A stretch of DNA of 64,000 nucleotides from an uncultured Ruminococcus sp. (GCA_902780505.1 CACZFN010000002.1:62001-126000); one strand, 5' to 3'. Shown: positions 8,979-18,230, numbered from the stretch's first letter. Notes: generated from the letters alone by a model not told the origin. Translations and numbers: made by a program.

Positions 8979-9839
8979 ATGTTTATCAGCATAAGAATAA
9001 AAAAAGCAGCAGCAATTATTTCCTGTGCAGCTTTGGCGGTAATGATAGGGGCAGGGATTTTTTTACATCACGGGCAGGCACAGGAAGAAACTGTTACAGG
9101 GCTAAGGCTGCCCATTATAATGTACCACAGCATATCGCGGGACGAAGCCCGGCTTGGCGAATACGTCGTCACCCCGCAGCAGTTTGAAAGCGACATCATA
9201 TACCTTAAACAGCAAGGCTACGAACCTGTTTTTGTAAATGAGCTTATAATGCACCTGCGATATGGCAGCAAGCTGCCCGACAAGCCTGTGATCATAACCC
9301 TTGACGACGGACACCTCAATGCGCTTACACAGGCGCTTCCGATATGCAGGCGGCAGGGGTTCAAAATGACTGTCAGCTGCGTAGCGAAATGGAGTGAGAT
9401 AGCCGCAGAGGAAGCGCAGCCCGACGAGAACTACTCCTACTGTGATGCAAAAGACATAAACACGCTGAGAGAAAGCGGCCTGTGCGAGATCGCCTGCCAC
9501 AGCTATGATATGCACTCGCTCGGCACAAGGCGCGGCATACTCAAAACCGATGAAGAAAGCGAAGAACTCTACATTTCGCACCTTTTAAACGACATTTCAA
9601 AGGCTGAAGGCTATTTTGAAAAGCACTGCAGTTTCAGGCCCAATGTATACTGCTACCCTTACGGCTTCAACGATAAGCTTTCAAGAAGCACAGTACGTTC
9701 AGGCGGCTTTGAGGCAACACTCGGTACAGAGGAGGGTATAAACGTAATAACTGACGAAAGCTCGCTTTTTGAGCTTAAACGCTTCAACCGCCCAAACGGG
9801 CAGACAAGCGAGGAGTTTTTTAAAGATAAGCTGCCATGA
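8979..9839 (+). CDS. exported polysaccharide deacetylase (NodB/CE4 family)
   Basis: This 286-residue protein has an N-terminal membrane/signal segment (about residues 6-26) and one NodB homology domain. Visible motifs are PIIMYHSI, the metal and base motif TLDDG, the metal-binding HSYDMH, and the C-terminal [12 protein letters not shown]4 enzymes remove N- or O-acetyl groups from peptidoglycan or other cell-wall sugars outside the cell. It stands alone, divergent from the receptor gene. The ATG at 8979 follows GAGGG; two overlapping TATAAT boxes (8942-8947 and 8949-8954) lie just upstream, but no well-spaced -35 was found. The substrate is not predictable from sequence. Confidence 0.88.
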   Translation: MFISIRIKKAAAIISCAALAVMIGAGIFLHHGQAQEETVTGLRLPIIMYHSISRDEARLGEYVVTPQQFESDIIYLKQQGYEPVFVNELIMHLRYGSKLPDKPVIITLDDGHLNALTQALPICRRQGFKMTVSCVAKWSEIAAEEAQPDENYSYCDAKDINTLRESGLCEIACHSYDMHSLGTRRGILKTDEESEELYISHLLNDISKAEGYFEKHCSFRPNVYCYPYGFNDKLSRSTVRSGGFEATLGTEEGINVITDESSLFELKRFNRPNGQTSEEFFKDKLP

Positions 9840-9854
9840 AGCGATGTAATACAC

Positions 9855-9888
9855 AACAGCGGCACTGCACAAATGCAGCACCGCTGTT
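9855..9888. terminator. bidirectional terminator
   Basis: A long hairpin with arms 9855-9869 and 9874-9888 (AACAGCGG and CCGCTGTT ends, CTGCA/TGCAG top) sits between the convergent deacetylase and M4-VWA genes. Confidence 0.75.
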
Positions 9889-9911
9889 TCTGTTCACATT
9901 ATATAAAAGCT

Positions 9912-12900
9912 TTAAGCGTCCTGTATATCGGAAGACTCCTCCTCAGACGAGCTTTCATCATCTTTGCTGTCTTCCTCAGCCTCGCCGAGTTCATCTAAAT
10001 ATTCCTCGGCCTTATCGGTTATATCGTCGTTATCAAGCGTAACTGCGCCATTGAGCAGCGTGCGGAATTCATCGTCCGTATACTTGCCGTTATCCTTAGC
10101 CTTGCCTGCTTTGTCGATATAGTGGTTAAGGACGAATGCAAGGTACTTGCTTTGCAGCGTGCTGTCTTCAACTTTTGCAGTTTCATATACTTCCTGTGCA
10201 GAGGAAGGTTTACCCTGTGAAAGCTGTTTGTATACAGTTGTTGCAGGGCTTGTGTACAGATAAAGCACCATGCCCGCTGTGACACCGAACAGCGCTATGA
10301 ATACAAGCTTTGTAATAACAACTCCCCTGCTCTGCTTAGGCCTTTCTATCTTCTGCGGCAGGATAAGGTTCTTTCTTACCGCCTTTGCGCCGCAGTTATT
10401 GCAGAACTTTTTGGCGTTGGCAAGCTTAGCCCCGCATGAATGGCATACCTGATTGTACTTATATCTTTTGACAACAAGTATTATCTCCGCTATGACAAGG
10501 ACTGCGATTATAGCACTAAGTGCAATTATCATTATAAGCTTGAAGTTCCTGTTCTGAAGAACCGCCTTTGAATCCTCCTTAGCCTTGTAAACAAGGTCAA
10601 ACACACCGTCGCCGTCTGAATCGACGTTCATTTCGGTTTCCTCGCCCTTTGCAGTCGAAGTGGAAATAAGCGTATCCTTCGTTATCGGTATTTTCTTGAA
10701 GCTTCTTACGTCCTTGTAATCGCCGTCCTCGTTCGGGTAGCTTATGGTATAATCCATTTTACCCTTACCGGTGCCGCTTATACATATCTCGTAATCATTG
10801 CCTTCAAGCAGCCTTAGCACCTTTACCTCGTCATCGCCCGAACCGCTGCTCTTTTTGGGGGCATCCTCAAATTCATCATTGCTGCCCGAGCTATCATCAC
10901 TTTCGTCCTCGTCGCCCTTTTCATCTTCCTTTTCCTTATCAAATGAAAGCGTACCGAAGTCTGTTCTTGTATTGAAGGTCTTGCTTGCCGAGCTTAGTAT
11001 CTGCCCGCCGAAGCGTACAACAACATCAACCGGGCAGGCTATCCTGATATAGATATACCTGTCGCCGTTTATCTGACCTGCAAGGTCATTGAATACCTGA
11101 TAAAGCTCGTTTTCAGGATCGTCTACCGAGAACTGTGTATCCTCAGCACTGTTTACCTCGAAATAATAACCGTCACTCGCAATAGCCGACATAAGCGCCT
11201 GACAGCTCTGCTTTTCATATTCGTCCATTTCGTGGTAGAAGCCGAGCGAATAGATAAGAACGCTTCCGTCGCTTTTGATACTTGACGCCTTGTCTATACA
11301 AGGTGTCGCGTAATCTCCGCCTTCGGATTTGCCTTCGTTCGGGTAGCCGTCGCTCATAAGAACGATCATTTTATTTGAAGCATCCGAGCTTTCAAGAATA
11401 TCCGATGCATACGAAAGCCCGTCGTAAATATTTGTTCCGCCGCCTGTCCCAAGGCCGTTTATTATAGATATAAGCTCGTTTTTATCATTTGAACGCTCTA
11501 TAACCGTACTTGCCGAACCGGAATATGTAACTATGCTTATCTTTGTCGAGGGTGAAGCAGTAAGAACAGTATCAACGAATTTTACAGCCGCTATCTTTGT
11601 CTGTTCGATAGGATCGCCGTACATACTGCCCGAAACATCGAGGGTAAGGACTACTTCCCTCTGCTTGGCGCCGAACTCTGTAAAGAACTTGACAGTATCG
11701 GGGTAGGCCTCTGCTTTGCTGTCTGAAGAATTATCATTCACCATGACCTCAAAGCTGTATTCGCTGCCGCCTTTTTTGTCAAGGTCTGTAATAATGAAGG
11801 TATACACACCCGCACCCATATCCGAAGGAAGTGTGAAGCTGTCACTCTTTACATCTTCATTTAAGATATATCTGTCGGTTGCTGTACCCGCAATTGCATC
11901 TTCATCATAAAGCCTTGCTATCTTTATATTGTAATTTGAATAGGGCTTATTCTTGCTGTCATATACTATCACCTTGCCGCCCTTTTCAACTCTCCTTGAA
12001 AAGAAAGTCGGTGTGCCTATCGCATCAAAGGAATCTATTATGGCTTCAAGTGATTCATCATTTATTTCCTTTGAAGCATCTGTCGAACCCTTGATATGCA
12101 TCATTGTATTTCTGTACACTGCGTTTTTCTCAATAGTTGAGCGTATCTCAACAAAATCCGAGAAGCCGTTGAGTGTCGGGATAAGGTCATAATAAAGCTG
12201 TGCAAGTGCAGGCGCGGGGACTGTCTTTGCACTCAGGTATACAGGGTATGAAACAAGGAAGCTTGCCGCGTGTCCTTCAGTTGAAAACTCTGTGTAATCT
12301 GCATAGTCGTCAAGTGAAGGGCTTGTCATATCCCTTACATCATTTTTCCAGTCGGTATCGTTGTCAAGTACGCCGTTTGCGGTGTAATCCTGTGCAAACT
12401 CGCCAAACACATCAGCAAGACCTTCATGTATACCGCTTTGTGCAGAATAGTAGTAATCCTGTCCAAGCCTTGAATCGTATGCGCGCTCACTTATAGTGCT
12501 GTCGGTATTGATCACGCCGTGGGTAAATTCATGCCCCATAACGTCAAGGTGTGCTGAATATTCAGCCTCGCCGCCTGTACGTGTACCGATTATCATATAC
12601 TGGTTGCCGCCGCACATTGCCGCATTATCCTGGAAATTATGTGTATAAAAGTCATTTATGCCCACATATATCGGCAGGTAGCTTGCGTCGTTCCTTAACC
12701 CCTCACGCGAGAAGGTCTCATTATAGAACCTGCTTACCTTTGAAAAGTTATACAAAGCGTCCACCGCACTGGCATCGGGCGTTTCCTTGTTAGGGTTATA
12801 CGAATATATATTTAAACTGCTTATATCCGTCGAATCAAAAACCTTATCAGTCCTGTCGTGCAGGTACACCTGTACATAGTTATTGTCATCAAGCAATACA

Positions 12901-13793
12901 TATGAATCATCACTGTTTTTATAAACATCGACCACAAGCGGTTTGCCTTCCTGCCCCTTTGGTGAGAGATTCGGGAGTGCAGGCTGGTCAAGCGTTATCA
13001 TTTCATGGTCTATACGCTGAAAACAGCTGAACGCCTCACCTGTCTTTGCATCGACCATGATAACAGCCAAAAACTTGCTGTCTGTCGTAAAGACCGCATA
13101 CTGATACGCCAAAACAGCATTATCCTTGCTGACGGGATCATACACAACGCCGCCGCTTTCAAGATAATAATCGTCACTTGGTATCTTGAGTTCGTTCTGA
13201 ACATAAGCGTCGACTTTTTTCTTAGCCTCGTCAATAAGCACTTCGGGTTCGGTCTCAGCGTCCTCGGGGATCTCTATATGGCTTCCCGATACGTTTACTA
13301 CCTGCCCTTCCTTTTCTGCGGCGACAGTAACAGTCGAGCCGTAAACAGGTATGCTCTTATGCACCTGCTGCATAATAAAGTAGCGGTAGTTCCCACGTTC
13401 TTTTGTTTCCTTTACCTGATATTCTTCATCTACATTGTTTATGCCGAGTGAACCTGCGATACTTTTAAGAACGCCGACAGCCTGTGTGCTGTCAAGTGCA
13501 AGCATAGGTGTTACAGGCGTATAATCCACCTTACCGAGCTGCCTTGCACGTGCTTCGATAAGCTTCTGTGCCTCTCGTTCTGATGCAGCAAGCTTTACTG
13601 CCTCGTCATCAGCATCGTCGCCTTCGCTTTGTTCAGCCGCCTTAGCCTGTGCGCCCTTGACATCACGGCCGTATACATCATAGATGCAAAAGCCGTCAAT
13701 AACCGCACTTACAGCTATGACCAATGCTAAAAGAGTTGTGAGAAACCTCGGGCGTTTTTTAACGCGCGGGGCAGAAGCAGTGTTTTTTGCCAT
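9912..13793 (-). CDS. membrane-anchored M4 (thermolysin-like) metallopeptidase fused to a VWA domain and a cytoplasmic zinc ribbon
   Basis: This 1293-residue protein has an unusual domain order. A membrane segment (about 17-38) is followed by FTP/PepSY-type propeptide sequence (about 80-270). The M4 peptidase has the zinc motif HEFTH at 421-425, the third zinc ligand in HEGLADVFGE (E457), and a probable catalytic His near 508. A VWA domain follows, with a complete DVSGS MIDAS start at 719-723 and MSDG near 813. An acidic Ser/Asp/Glu linker leads to a second membrane segment (about 1084-1108), then a four-cysteine zinc ribbon (C1117, C1120, C1131, C1134), a third membrane segment (about 1158-1180) and an acidic tail. 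The predicted topology puts peptidase and VWA outside and the ribbon inside. All catalytic residues appear intact. The ATG at 13793 has an AGGGAGG site. Substrate and partner are unknown. Confidence 0.88.
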   Translation of the reverse strand: MAKNTASAPRVKKRPRFLTTLLALVIAVSAVIDGFCIYDVYGRDVKGAQAKAAEQSEGDDADDEAVKLAASEREAQKLIEARARQLGKVDYTPVTPMLALDSTQAVGVLKSIAGSLGINNVDEEYQVKETKERGNYRYFIMQQVHKSIPVYGSTVTVAAEKEGQVVNVSGSHIEIPEDAETEPEVLIDEAKKKVDAYVQNELKIPSDDYYLESGGVVYDPVSKDNAVLAYQYAVFTTDSKFLAVIMVDAKTGEAFSCFQRIDHEMITLDQPALPNLSPKGQEGKPLVVDVYKNSDDSYVLLDDNNYVQVYLHDRTDKVFDSTDISSLNIYSYNPNKETPDASAVDALYNFSKVSRFYNETFSREGLRNDASYLPIYVGINDFYTHNFQDNAAMCGGNQYMIIGTRTGGEAEYSAHLDVMGHEFTHGVINTDSTISERAYDSRLGQDYYYSAQSGIHEGLADVFGEFAQDYTANGVLDNDTDWKNDVRDMTSPSLDDYADYTEFSTEGHAASFLVSYPVYLSAKTVPAPALAQLYYDLIPTLNGFSDFVEIRSTIEKNAVYRNTMMHIKGSTDASKEINDESLEAIIDSFDAIGTPTFFSRRVEKGGKVIVYDSKNKPYSNYNIKIARLYDEDAIAGTATDRYILNEDVKSDSFTLPSDMGAGVYTFIITDLDKKGGSEYSFEVMVNDNSSDSKAEAYPDTVKFFTEFGAKQREVVLTLDVSGSMYGDPIEQTKIAAVKFVDTVLTASPSTKISIVTYSGSASTVIERSNDKNELISIINGLGTGGGTNIYDGLSYASDILESSDASNKMIVLMSDGYPNEGKSEGGDYATPCIDKASSIKSDGSVLIYSLGFYHEMDEYEKQSCQALMSAIASDGYYFEVNSAEDTQFSVDDPENELYQVFNDLAGQINGDRYIYIRIACPVDVVVRFGGQILSSASKTFNTRTDFGTLSFDKEKEDEKGDEDESDDSSGSNDEFEDAPKKSSGSGDDEVKVLRLLEGNDYEICISGTGKGKMDYTISYPNEDGDYKDVRSFKKIPITKDTLISTSTAKGEETEMNVDSDGDGVFDLVYKAKEDSKAVLQNRNFKLIMIIALSAIIAVLVIAEIILVVKRYKYNQVCHSCGAKLANAKKFCNNCGAKAVRKNLILPQKIERPKQSRGVVITKLVFIALFGVTAGMVLYLYTSPATTVYKQLSQGKPSSAQEVYETAKVEDSTLQSKYLAFVLNHYIDKAGKAKDNGKYTDDEFRTLLNGAVTLDNDDITDKAEEYLDELGEAEEDSKDDESSSEEESSDIQDA

Positions 13794-13826
13794 GATAAAG
13801 CCCTCCCTTATAATTTCAGTAACAAT

Positions 13827-13855
13827 ATTATAACACATTATAAAAACATTTGCAA
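13827..13855 (-). promoter_or_regulatory. promoter of the M4-VWA gene
   Basis: On the minus strand, TTGCAA (13850-13855) and TATAAT (13827-13832) have a 17-nt spacer, about 33 nt before the start codon. Confidence 0.75.
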
Positions 13856-13942
13856 CACTTTATTGCGATAAAACATTCTGTTATGACCGGTTTATCTATT
13901 CTAACCAAAATCGCATATTTTCTTAACTTTATCTTTGAACTG

Positions 13943-13971
13943 TTGACACAATAAAGCTTTCAGAATATACT
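13943..13971 (+). promoter_or_regulatory. promoter of the small membrane protein/metal ATPase operon
   Basis: TTGACA (13943-13948) and TATACT (13966-13971) have a 17-nt spacer. The roughly 95-nt leader to the first gene shows no strong hairpin I could identify. Confidence 0.8.
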
Positions 13972-14066
13972 ATTATTAAGGGACTGTGACAATGTTTTAG
14001 GCAAAAACAAAGTTGCCGTTACCTAATTTGTATCAGAGATCAGATATTCTTTAAGGAGGAATTATT

Positions 14067-14288
14067 ATGACAAACTTTATCAAAAATGAAAAGACCTGCT
14101 TCTTTGCTCTTGGGGCTGCTGCTGCAACTGTAGGTGTTAAATTCTTAAAAAGCAAGACCTTCCACAACGGCTGTGTAAAGACAGTTGCAAAGGGCATGAA
14201 GATAAGGGACGAAGCCGCTGCCGAGCTTACAAAAATAAAAGAGGATGCACAGGATATCCGCTTTGAGGAAAAATCCGACGAGGAATGA
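14067..14288 (+). CDS. small membrane-associated partner of the metal ATPase (DUF6110/DUF1490-like)
   Basis: This 73-residue protein has a hydrophobic N-terminal third (CFFALGAAAATVGVKFLKS) and a charged helical C-terminal half ending in EEKSDEE. It has a strong AAGGAGG site and lies 46 nt upstream of a P1B ATPase in the same operon. Small proteins of this kind are commonly encoded next to heavy-metal ATPases in Firmicutes. In Mycobacterium the analogous DUF1490 (PacL) proteins act as membrane scaffolds and metal chaperones for their ATPases. That functional parallel is inference, and the His-rich metal motif known from PacL is not seen here; acidic residues are present instead. Confidence 0.75.
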   Translation: MTNFIKNEKTCFFALGAAAATVGVKFLKSKTFHNGCVKTVAKGMKIRDEAAAELTKIKEDAQDIRFEEKSDEE

Positions 14289-14334
14289 CATTTAAAAGCG
14301 GCTGATCATCCGCTGCGCAAAATGGTGAAGCTAT

Positions 14335-16413
14335 ATGAAATATGAAAAGGTTTTTGAGCACAGGGGCAGGCTCAGGGTAAGGGTACGCCCCTATGCGCTG
14401 ACAAAGGGGCAGGCGATCACCCTTAAAAAGATACTCACCAAAGCTCCGTTTGTTGAAAGTGCAGAGGTAAACCGCACAAGCGGAAGTATACTCTGCCGGT
14501 GCCATGAAGATGATTACGGCAAGGTTTACAAGATCCTTGATACTGTAAAGATAAGCAGTCTGAAGGAAAGCGAGCTTACCCCGCTGATGCTTGCTGACGA
14601 ACGCTTCAAGGCAAATATCGAGGGCAAGCTTGTCAAGCGTGCCTTCACAAAGCTGTTCATACCCATGCCTGTAAGACAGGTCTTTATTGCACTTCGGGCA
14701 ATGAAGTTCATAGCTAAGGGTATTGACAGCCTGCTCAGTTTTGAAGCAAGAGTCGAGATGCTTGATGCGGCATCTATCGGGATATCTCTTGCAAGGGGGA
14801 ATACAAACACAGCTTCTTCGGTAATGTTTCTTCTCTCCCTTTCCGAACTGCTCGAGGATTATACTAAGGAACGCACAAAACTTGCTCTTTCCGAACAGCT
14901 TTCCTTAAACATCAGCCGTGTATGGCTATTGACTGATGACGGAGAAGTAAATGTTCCCTTTGACGATATAAAGCAGGGGGACAAGGTAAAGGTCTATGCA
15001 GGCAATATCATACCATTTGACGGCGAGCTTGACAGTGGTGAGGGTATGGTCAACCAGTCTACAATGACAGGTGAGAGCGAGCCTGTTCACAAAACCGCAG
15101 GCGATACAGTATTTGCAGGCACTACCCTTGAAGAAGGCAGTATCGTTATAAATGTAAGAAGCCTTTCAAGCGATTCACGCCTTGCAAGCATTATCGAGCT
15201 GATAAACGAAAGTGAAAGCTCTAAGGCGGGCACACAGTCCCGCGCCGAAAGGATAGCTGATGCGATAGTTCCTTACAGCTTCTTAGGCTTCGGGCTGATC
15301 TACGGGATAACGGGCAATATCACCAAAGCGCTTTCTGTGCTTATGGTCGATTTTTCCTGTGCGCTGAAGCTTTCAACGCCTATCTCGATAATATCGGCAA
15401 TGCGTGAAGCCGCCGCACTCGGGGCTACGGTAAAGGGCGGCAAGTACCTTGAAGCCTTTGCAGATGCCGACACCATAGTATTTGACAAAACAGGCACACT
15501 TACAAACGCCTGCCCGAAAGTGACGGACGTTGTGACATTCGGCGATTACGAAAAGGCTTATGTATTAAGCACAGCCGCCTGTTTAGAGGAACACTTCCCG
15601 CACAGCGTTGCGGCGGCTGTAGTAAGAAAGGCAGAGGAGGAAGGCCTGACACACGCCGAGGAACACGCCGAGGTGAATTATATAGTCGCCCACGGGATAG
15701 TTACCCACTACTACGGAAAGCGGACTGTAATAGGCTCGGCACACTTTGTTTTCGAGGACGAGGGCGTATCCCTCAGTGATGAAAACAAAAAGATCATAGA
15801 AGAAAAAAGCATAGGCAGTTCAGCCATATTTTTAAGCATTGGCGGTGAACTTGCGGGAATGATAGTTATAGATGATCCCGTAAGAGAAGAAGCCGCAGGT
15901 ATTATAAGTGAGCTAAGACACCTCGGTTTCAAGCGGATATGTATGCTGACCGGTGATGCCGAGCCTGCCGCTGAGCGGGTGTCAGATGCTTTGGGGCTTG
16001 ATATGTACCAGTCACAGGTTATGCCCGAACACAAGAGTGAATATGTCGCCGCATTGAAATCAAACGGCCACAAGGTAGTTATGGTAGGCGACGGCATAAA
16101 CGATACCCCTGCCCTTGCAGAAGCCAATGTATCCGTAGCAATGTCGGACGGTTCGGATATCGCAAGGGAAGTCGCAGATATCGCCCTTACAGGCGACAGT
16201 CTTTCGGGCATTGTACAGTTAAGACGACTGAGCCTTGCACTTATGGGCAGGATACGCTCAAACTACAGCTTTATTGCAGGCTTTAATTCCCTGCTTATAG
16301 TTCTTGGGACAATGGGTGTTATTCAGCCGTCACTTTCAGCACTTCTGCATAACGGCTCGACAATGCTGATATCCGCCAACAGCATGGGCAGGCTTTTAAA
16401 GAAAAACAAATAA
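14335..16413 (+). CDS. P1B-type heavy-metal translocating ATPase with an SCA instead of a CPx motif
   Basis: This 692-residue ATPase has an N-terminal HMA_2-like domain with the GRLRVRVRPY motif and no CxxC, although a CRC lies at 54-56. The actuator motif is TMTGES (243-248), the phosphorylation site DKTGTLT (384-390) and the hinge GDGINDTPAL (from 586). The P1B-specific His-Pro region appears as EEHFPHSVA. The metal-binding transmembrane helix, normally CPC/CPH/SPC, reads FSCALKLSTP (340-349), so a Cys is kept but the usual preceding Pro is lost. The family exports metals from the cytosol; the metal is not predictable here. It is the second gene of an operon with the small protein. The start has only a weak GGTGA site. 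Confidence 0.88.
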   Translation: MKYEKVFEHRGRLRVRVRPYALTKGQAITLKKILTKAPFVESAEVNRTSGSILCRCHEDDYGKVYKILDTVKISSLKESELTPLMLADERFKANIEGKLVKRAFTKLFIPMPVRQVFIALRAMKFIAKGIDSLLSFEARVEMLDAASIGISLARGNTNTASSVMFLLSLSELLEDYTKERTKLALSEQLSLNISRVWLLTDDGEVNVPFDDIKQGDKVKVYAGNIIPFDGELDSGEGMVNQSTMTGESEPVHKTAGDTVFAGTTLEEGSIVINVRSLSSDSRLASIIELINESESSKAGTQSRAERIADAIVPYSFLGFGLIYGITGNITKALSVLMVDFSCALKLSTPISIISAMREAAALGATVKGGKYLEAFADADTIVFDKTGTLTNACPKVTDVVTFGDYEKAYVLSTAACLEEHFPHSVAAAVVRKAEEEGLTHAEEHAEVNYIVAHGIVTHYYGKRTVIGSAHFVFEDEGVSLSDENKKIIEEKSIGSSAIFLSIGGELAGMIVIDDPVREEAAGIISELRHLGFKRICMLTGDAEPAAERVSDALGLDMYQSQVMPEHKSEYVAALKSNGHKVVMVGDGINDTPALAEANVSVAMSDGSDIAREVADIALTGDSLSGIVQLRRLSLALMGRIRSNYSFIAGFNSLLIVLGTMGVIQPSLSALLHNGSTMLISANSMGRLLKKNK

Positions 16414-16459
16414 ACCCACAGGCCATACTGACGGCACATTAAAGATATTCAATTATTAT

Positions 16460-16492
16460 GGGGATAACCTTATCATAGGATAGGTTATCCCC
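16460..16492 (+). terminator. hairpin after the metal ATPase gene
   Basis: A perfect 11-bp stem, GGGGATAACCT/AGGTTATCCCC (16460-16470 and 16482-16492), is followed by GTAACTCTTTT. Probably the operon terminator. Confidence 0.65.
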
Positions 16493-16502
16493 GTAACTCT
16501 TT

Positions 16503-16618
16503 TATGGAGGGTTATGGAGGGTTTGGACACTTTTTCAAGACTTCTTATATATATTTATATTTTCTTTTTCTTATATAAAAGGTTAGAAAACCCCTCCAAC
16601 CCTCCATAACCCTCCATA
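16503..16618. repeat. 21-bp perfect inverted repeat with internal tandem repeats
   Basis: The arms 16503-16523 and 16598-16618 are exact reverse complements, and each arm holds two tandem copies of a TATGGAGGG/TATGGAGGGTT unit. The 74 bp between them are AT-rich. The element lies between the ATPase terminator and the luxR promoter and encodes nothing obvious. One strand is G-rich with repeated GGAGGGTT. Confidence 0.85.
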
Positions 16619-16653
16619 CAAAATCACCTCGTATGGTTTCATATCCACGGCAC

Positions 16654-16682
16654 TTGAAATTTTACTCAGACTATGGTATACT
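16654..16682 (+). promoter_or_regulatory. promoter of the LuxR-family membrane regulator
   Basis: TTGAAA (16654-16659) and TATACT (16677-16682), with a TG one base before the -10, are separated by 17 nt and lie 58 nt upstream of the start codon. Confidence 0.8.
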
Positions 16683-16740
16683 GATACATAATACCAATTT
16701 TTTATTCGGGCGATCAGCCGACAAATCAGGGGGCTTTGCT

Positions 16741-18123
16741 ATGAAGGCCATATACAACAGAATACCCGGATCTCTCTGGCTGTTTTTTTCCTTTATGTTT
16801 TTGCAGCTGACACTTCTCGGGCTTGGAAATCATGCGGGGGAGGGGTATCTCTCCACAATGCGGCGGGAAAAGGTCTATTTTATGATACAGCTGTTCGTTA
16901 TCGGCGGCTATCTGGCTTTTTTTGCTGAGAATGCATTCCTTAAACAAAGCACTGTAAGAAGCCTGTTGCAAAAGGTTTTTTCAGCACTGCTGCTGTTTTG
17001 CTCTGTGGTAATGCCTTTGGCGGATAAAGGCTCTGCCTTTTACCTTGCAGTGACCTTTCTGAGCTGCTTCGGGCTTGGCTGTCTCGGTGGGGCAGTAAGC
17101 CTGAGAATGTGCAGCCTCACTGCCGCGAACGAACCCATTGCCCTTTCTATGGGCGTGGGAATGTCAGGTGCAATACTGTTTCAATATCTGTTCAGTCTCC
17201 GGCGGGGACAAAGCCCTCTGCTTATCGTTTTGCTGCCTGCGTCACTGGTGCTGACGCTTTTTATGCTTAACAAGCTGAAATCCTCAGATACAAAAGCCAA
17301 TGCCGCAAACGACAGGGCTGACAAAAAAGATATAGTATTTGCCTGCCTTATCGCTGCATCTCTGCTGCTTCTTGCAAGTTTCTATAACCTGTATATCCAC
17401 CATATGCAGATAAAGAGCGGCTATACGGATTACAACGTTTATTCATGGCCAAGACTTATGATGATCCCCTGTTACCTTCTTTTTGCCTGTATAGGGGATA
17501 AGAGAAACGGCAGGCTTGTGCCGCTGACAGCCCTGTGCATAGCCCTTGCAGGAATGTTAAACTGTGTACTTATCGGCACTTCGGGGACTTATTGGCTGAA
17601 TATGTGCATTTTCTACTTCTCTCTGGCGGCAGCAGTTTCTTACTATTATATTACTTTCTGGAGGATCGCGCCTTTGACCAGGTTCCCCGCCCTATGGGCA
17701 CCTATGGGGCGTATAATGGACAGCGTCATGGTGCTTGTAACAGCAGGCATAAAGCTTTCAAGTCTTTCTGCACCAATGGTGCTGGGGCTTAATTTAGGGG
17801 GACTTGTTCTGACTATCGTGCTTTTGGCGGTAAGCGGCGGCTTTGACCTTTCAGCGGACAGGAAAGCTGATACTGTTCCCGCAATGCTTTCCGCTGATGC
17901 AGCACTGGAACGGCTGCGCGAACAATTTGCCCTTACCCCAAGAGAAACGCAGATATTCCGTGAACTTGTCACCACCGAGGACAAACAGACGGTCATAAGC
18001 GAAAGGCTGTCAATAACGGTGAAGGGACTGCAAAAGTATGTAACATCACTCTACCGCAAAACAGGCACCACTACCCGTTCGGGACTGACAGACCTGTTTC
18101 ACAGGACCATGACAGGAAAATGA
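16741..18123 (+). CDS. multi-spanning membrane protein with C-terminal LuxR-type HTH (transcriptional regulator)
   Basis: This 460-residue protein has about 10-12 hydrophobic segments over residues 1-375, resembling an MFS-like fold, followed by a GerE/LuxR DNA-binding domain in about the last 65 residues (LTPRETQIFRELVT, then a recognition-helix region TVKGLQKYVTSLYRKTG). Membrane LuxR regulators of this design are common in gut Actinobacteria and some Firmicutes, where they control neighbouring genes in response to small molecules. The ATG at 16741 follows AGGGGG; the longer frame upstream crosses the promoter. It lies directly before, and in the same direction as, the giant surface protein gene, which is its most likely target. 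Confidence 0.85.
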   Translation: MKAIYNRIPGSLWLFFSFMFLQLTLLGLGNHAGEGYLSTMRREKVYFMIQLFVIGGYLAFFAENAFLKQSTVRSLLQKVFSALLLFCSVVMPLADKGSAFYLAVTFLSCFGLGCLGGAVSLRMCSLTAANEPIALSMGVGMSGAILFQYLFSLRRGQSPLLIVLLPASLVLTLFMLNKLKSSDTKANAANDRADKKDIVFACLIAASLLLLASFYNLYIHHMQIKSGYTDYNVYSWPRLMMIPCYLLFACIGDKRNGRLVPLTALCIALAGMLNCVLIGTSGTYWLNMCIFYFSLAAAVSYYYITFWRIAPLTRFPALWAPMGRIMDSVMVLVTAGIKLSSLSAPMVLGLNLGGLVLTIVLLAVSGGFDLSADRKADTVPAMLSADAALERLREQFALTPRETQIFRELVTTEDKQTVISERLSITVKGLQKYVTSLYRKTGTTTRSGLTDLFHRTMTGK

Positions 18124-18135
18124 TCGGGACTCATT

Positions 18136-18168
18136 TAATGCAGCACAGCCATTGTCGGTGCTGCATTA
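18136..18168 (+). terminator. hairpin after the luxR gene
   Basis: A perfect 11-bp stem, TAATGCAGCAC/GTGCTGCATTA, starts 13 nt after the stop codon. The following sequence (ATAAACAG) is not T-rich, so it may act together with the next hairpin. Confidence 0.5.
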
Positions 18169-18190
18169 ATAAACAGACTTATATTTTTTA

Positions 18191-18230
18191 TCAGGGGGGT
18201 TATCTTTCTAAAGAAAGATAACCCCCCTGA
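18191..18230 (+). terminator. 40-bp perfect palindrome, probable terminator
   Basis: Two 18-bp arms, TCAGGGGGGTTATCTTTC and its reverse complement, flank a 4-nt TAAA loop; ACTATTTTAA follows. The stem is long and very stable. A role as an attenuator of the downstream giant gene is possible if transcription reads through from luxR. Confidence 0.65.
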
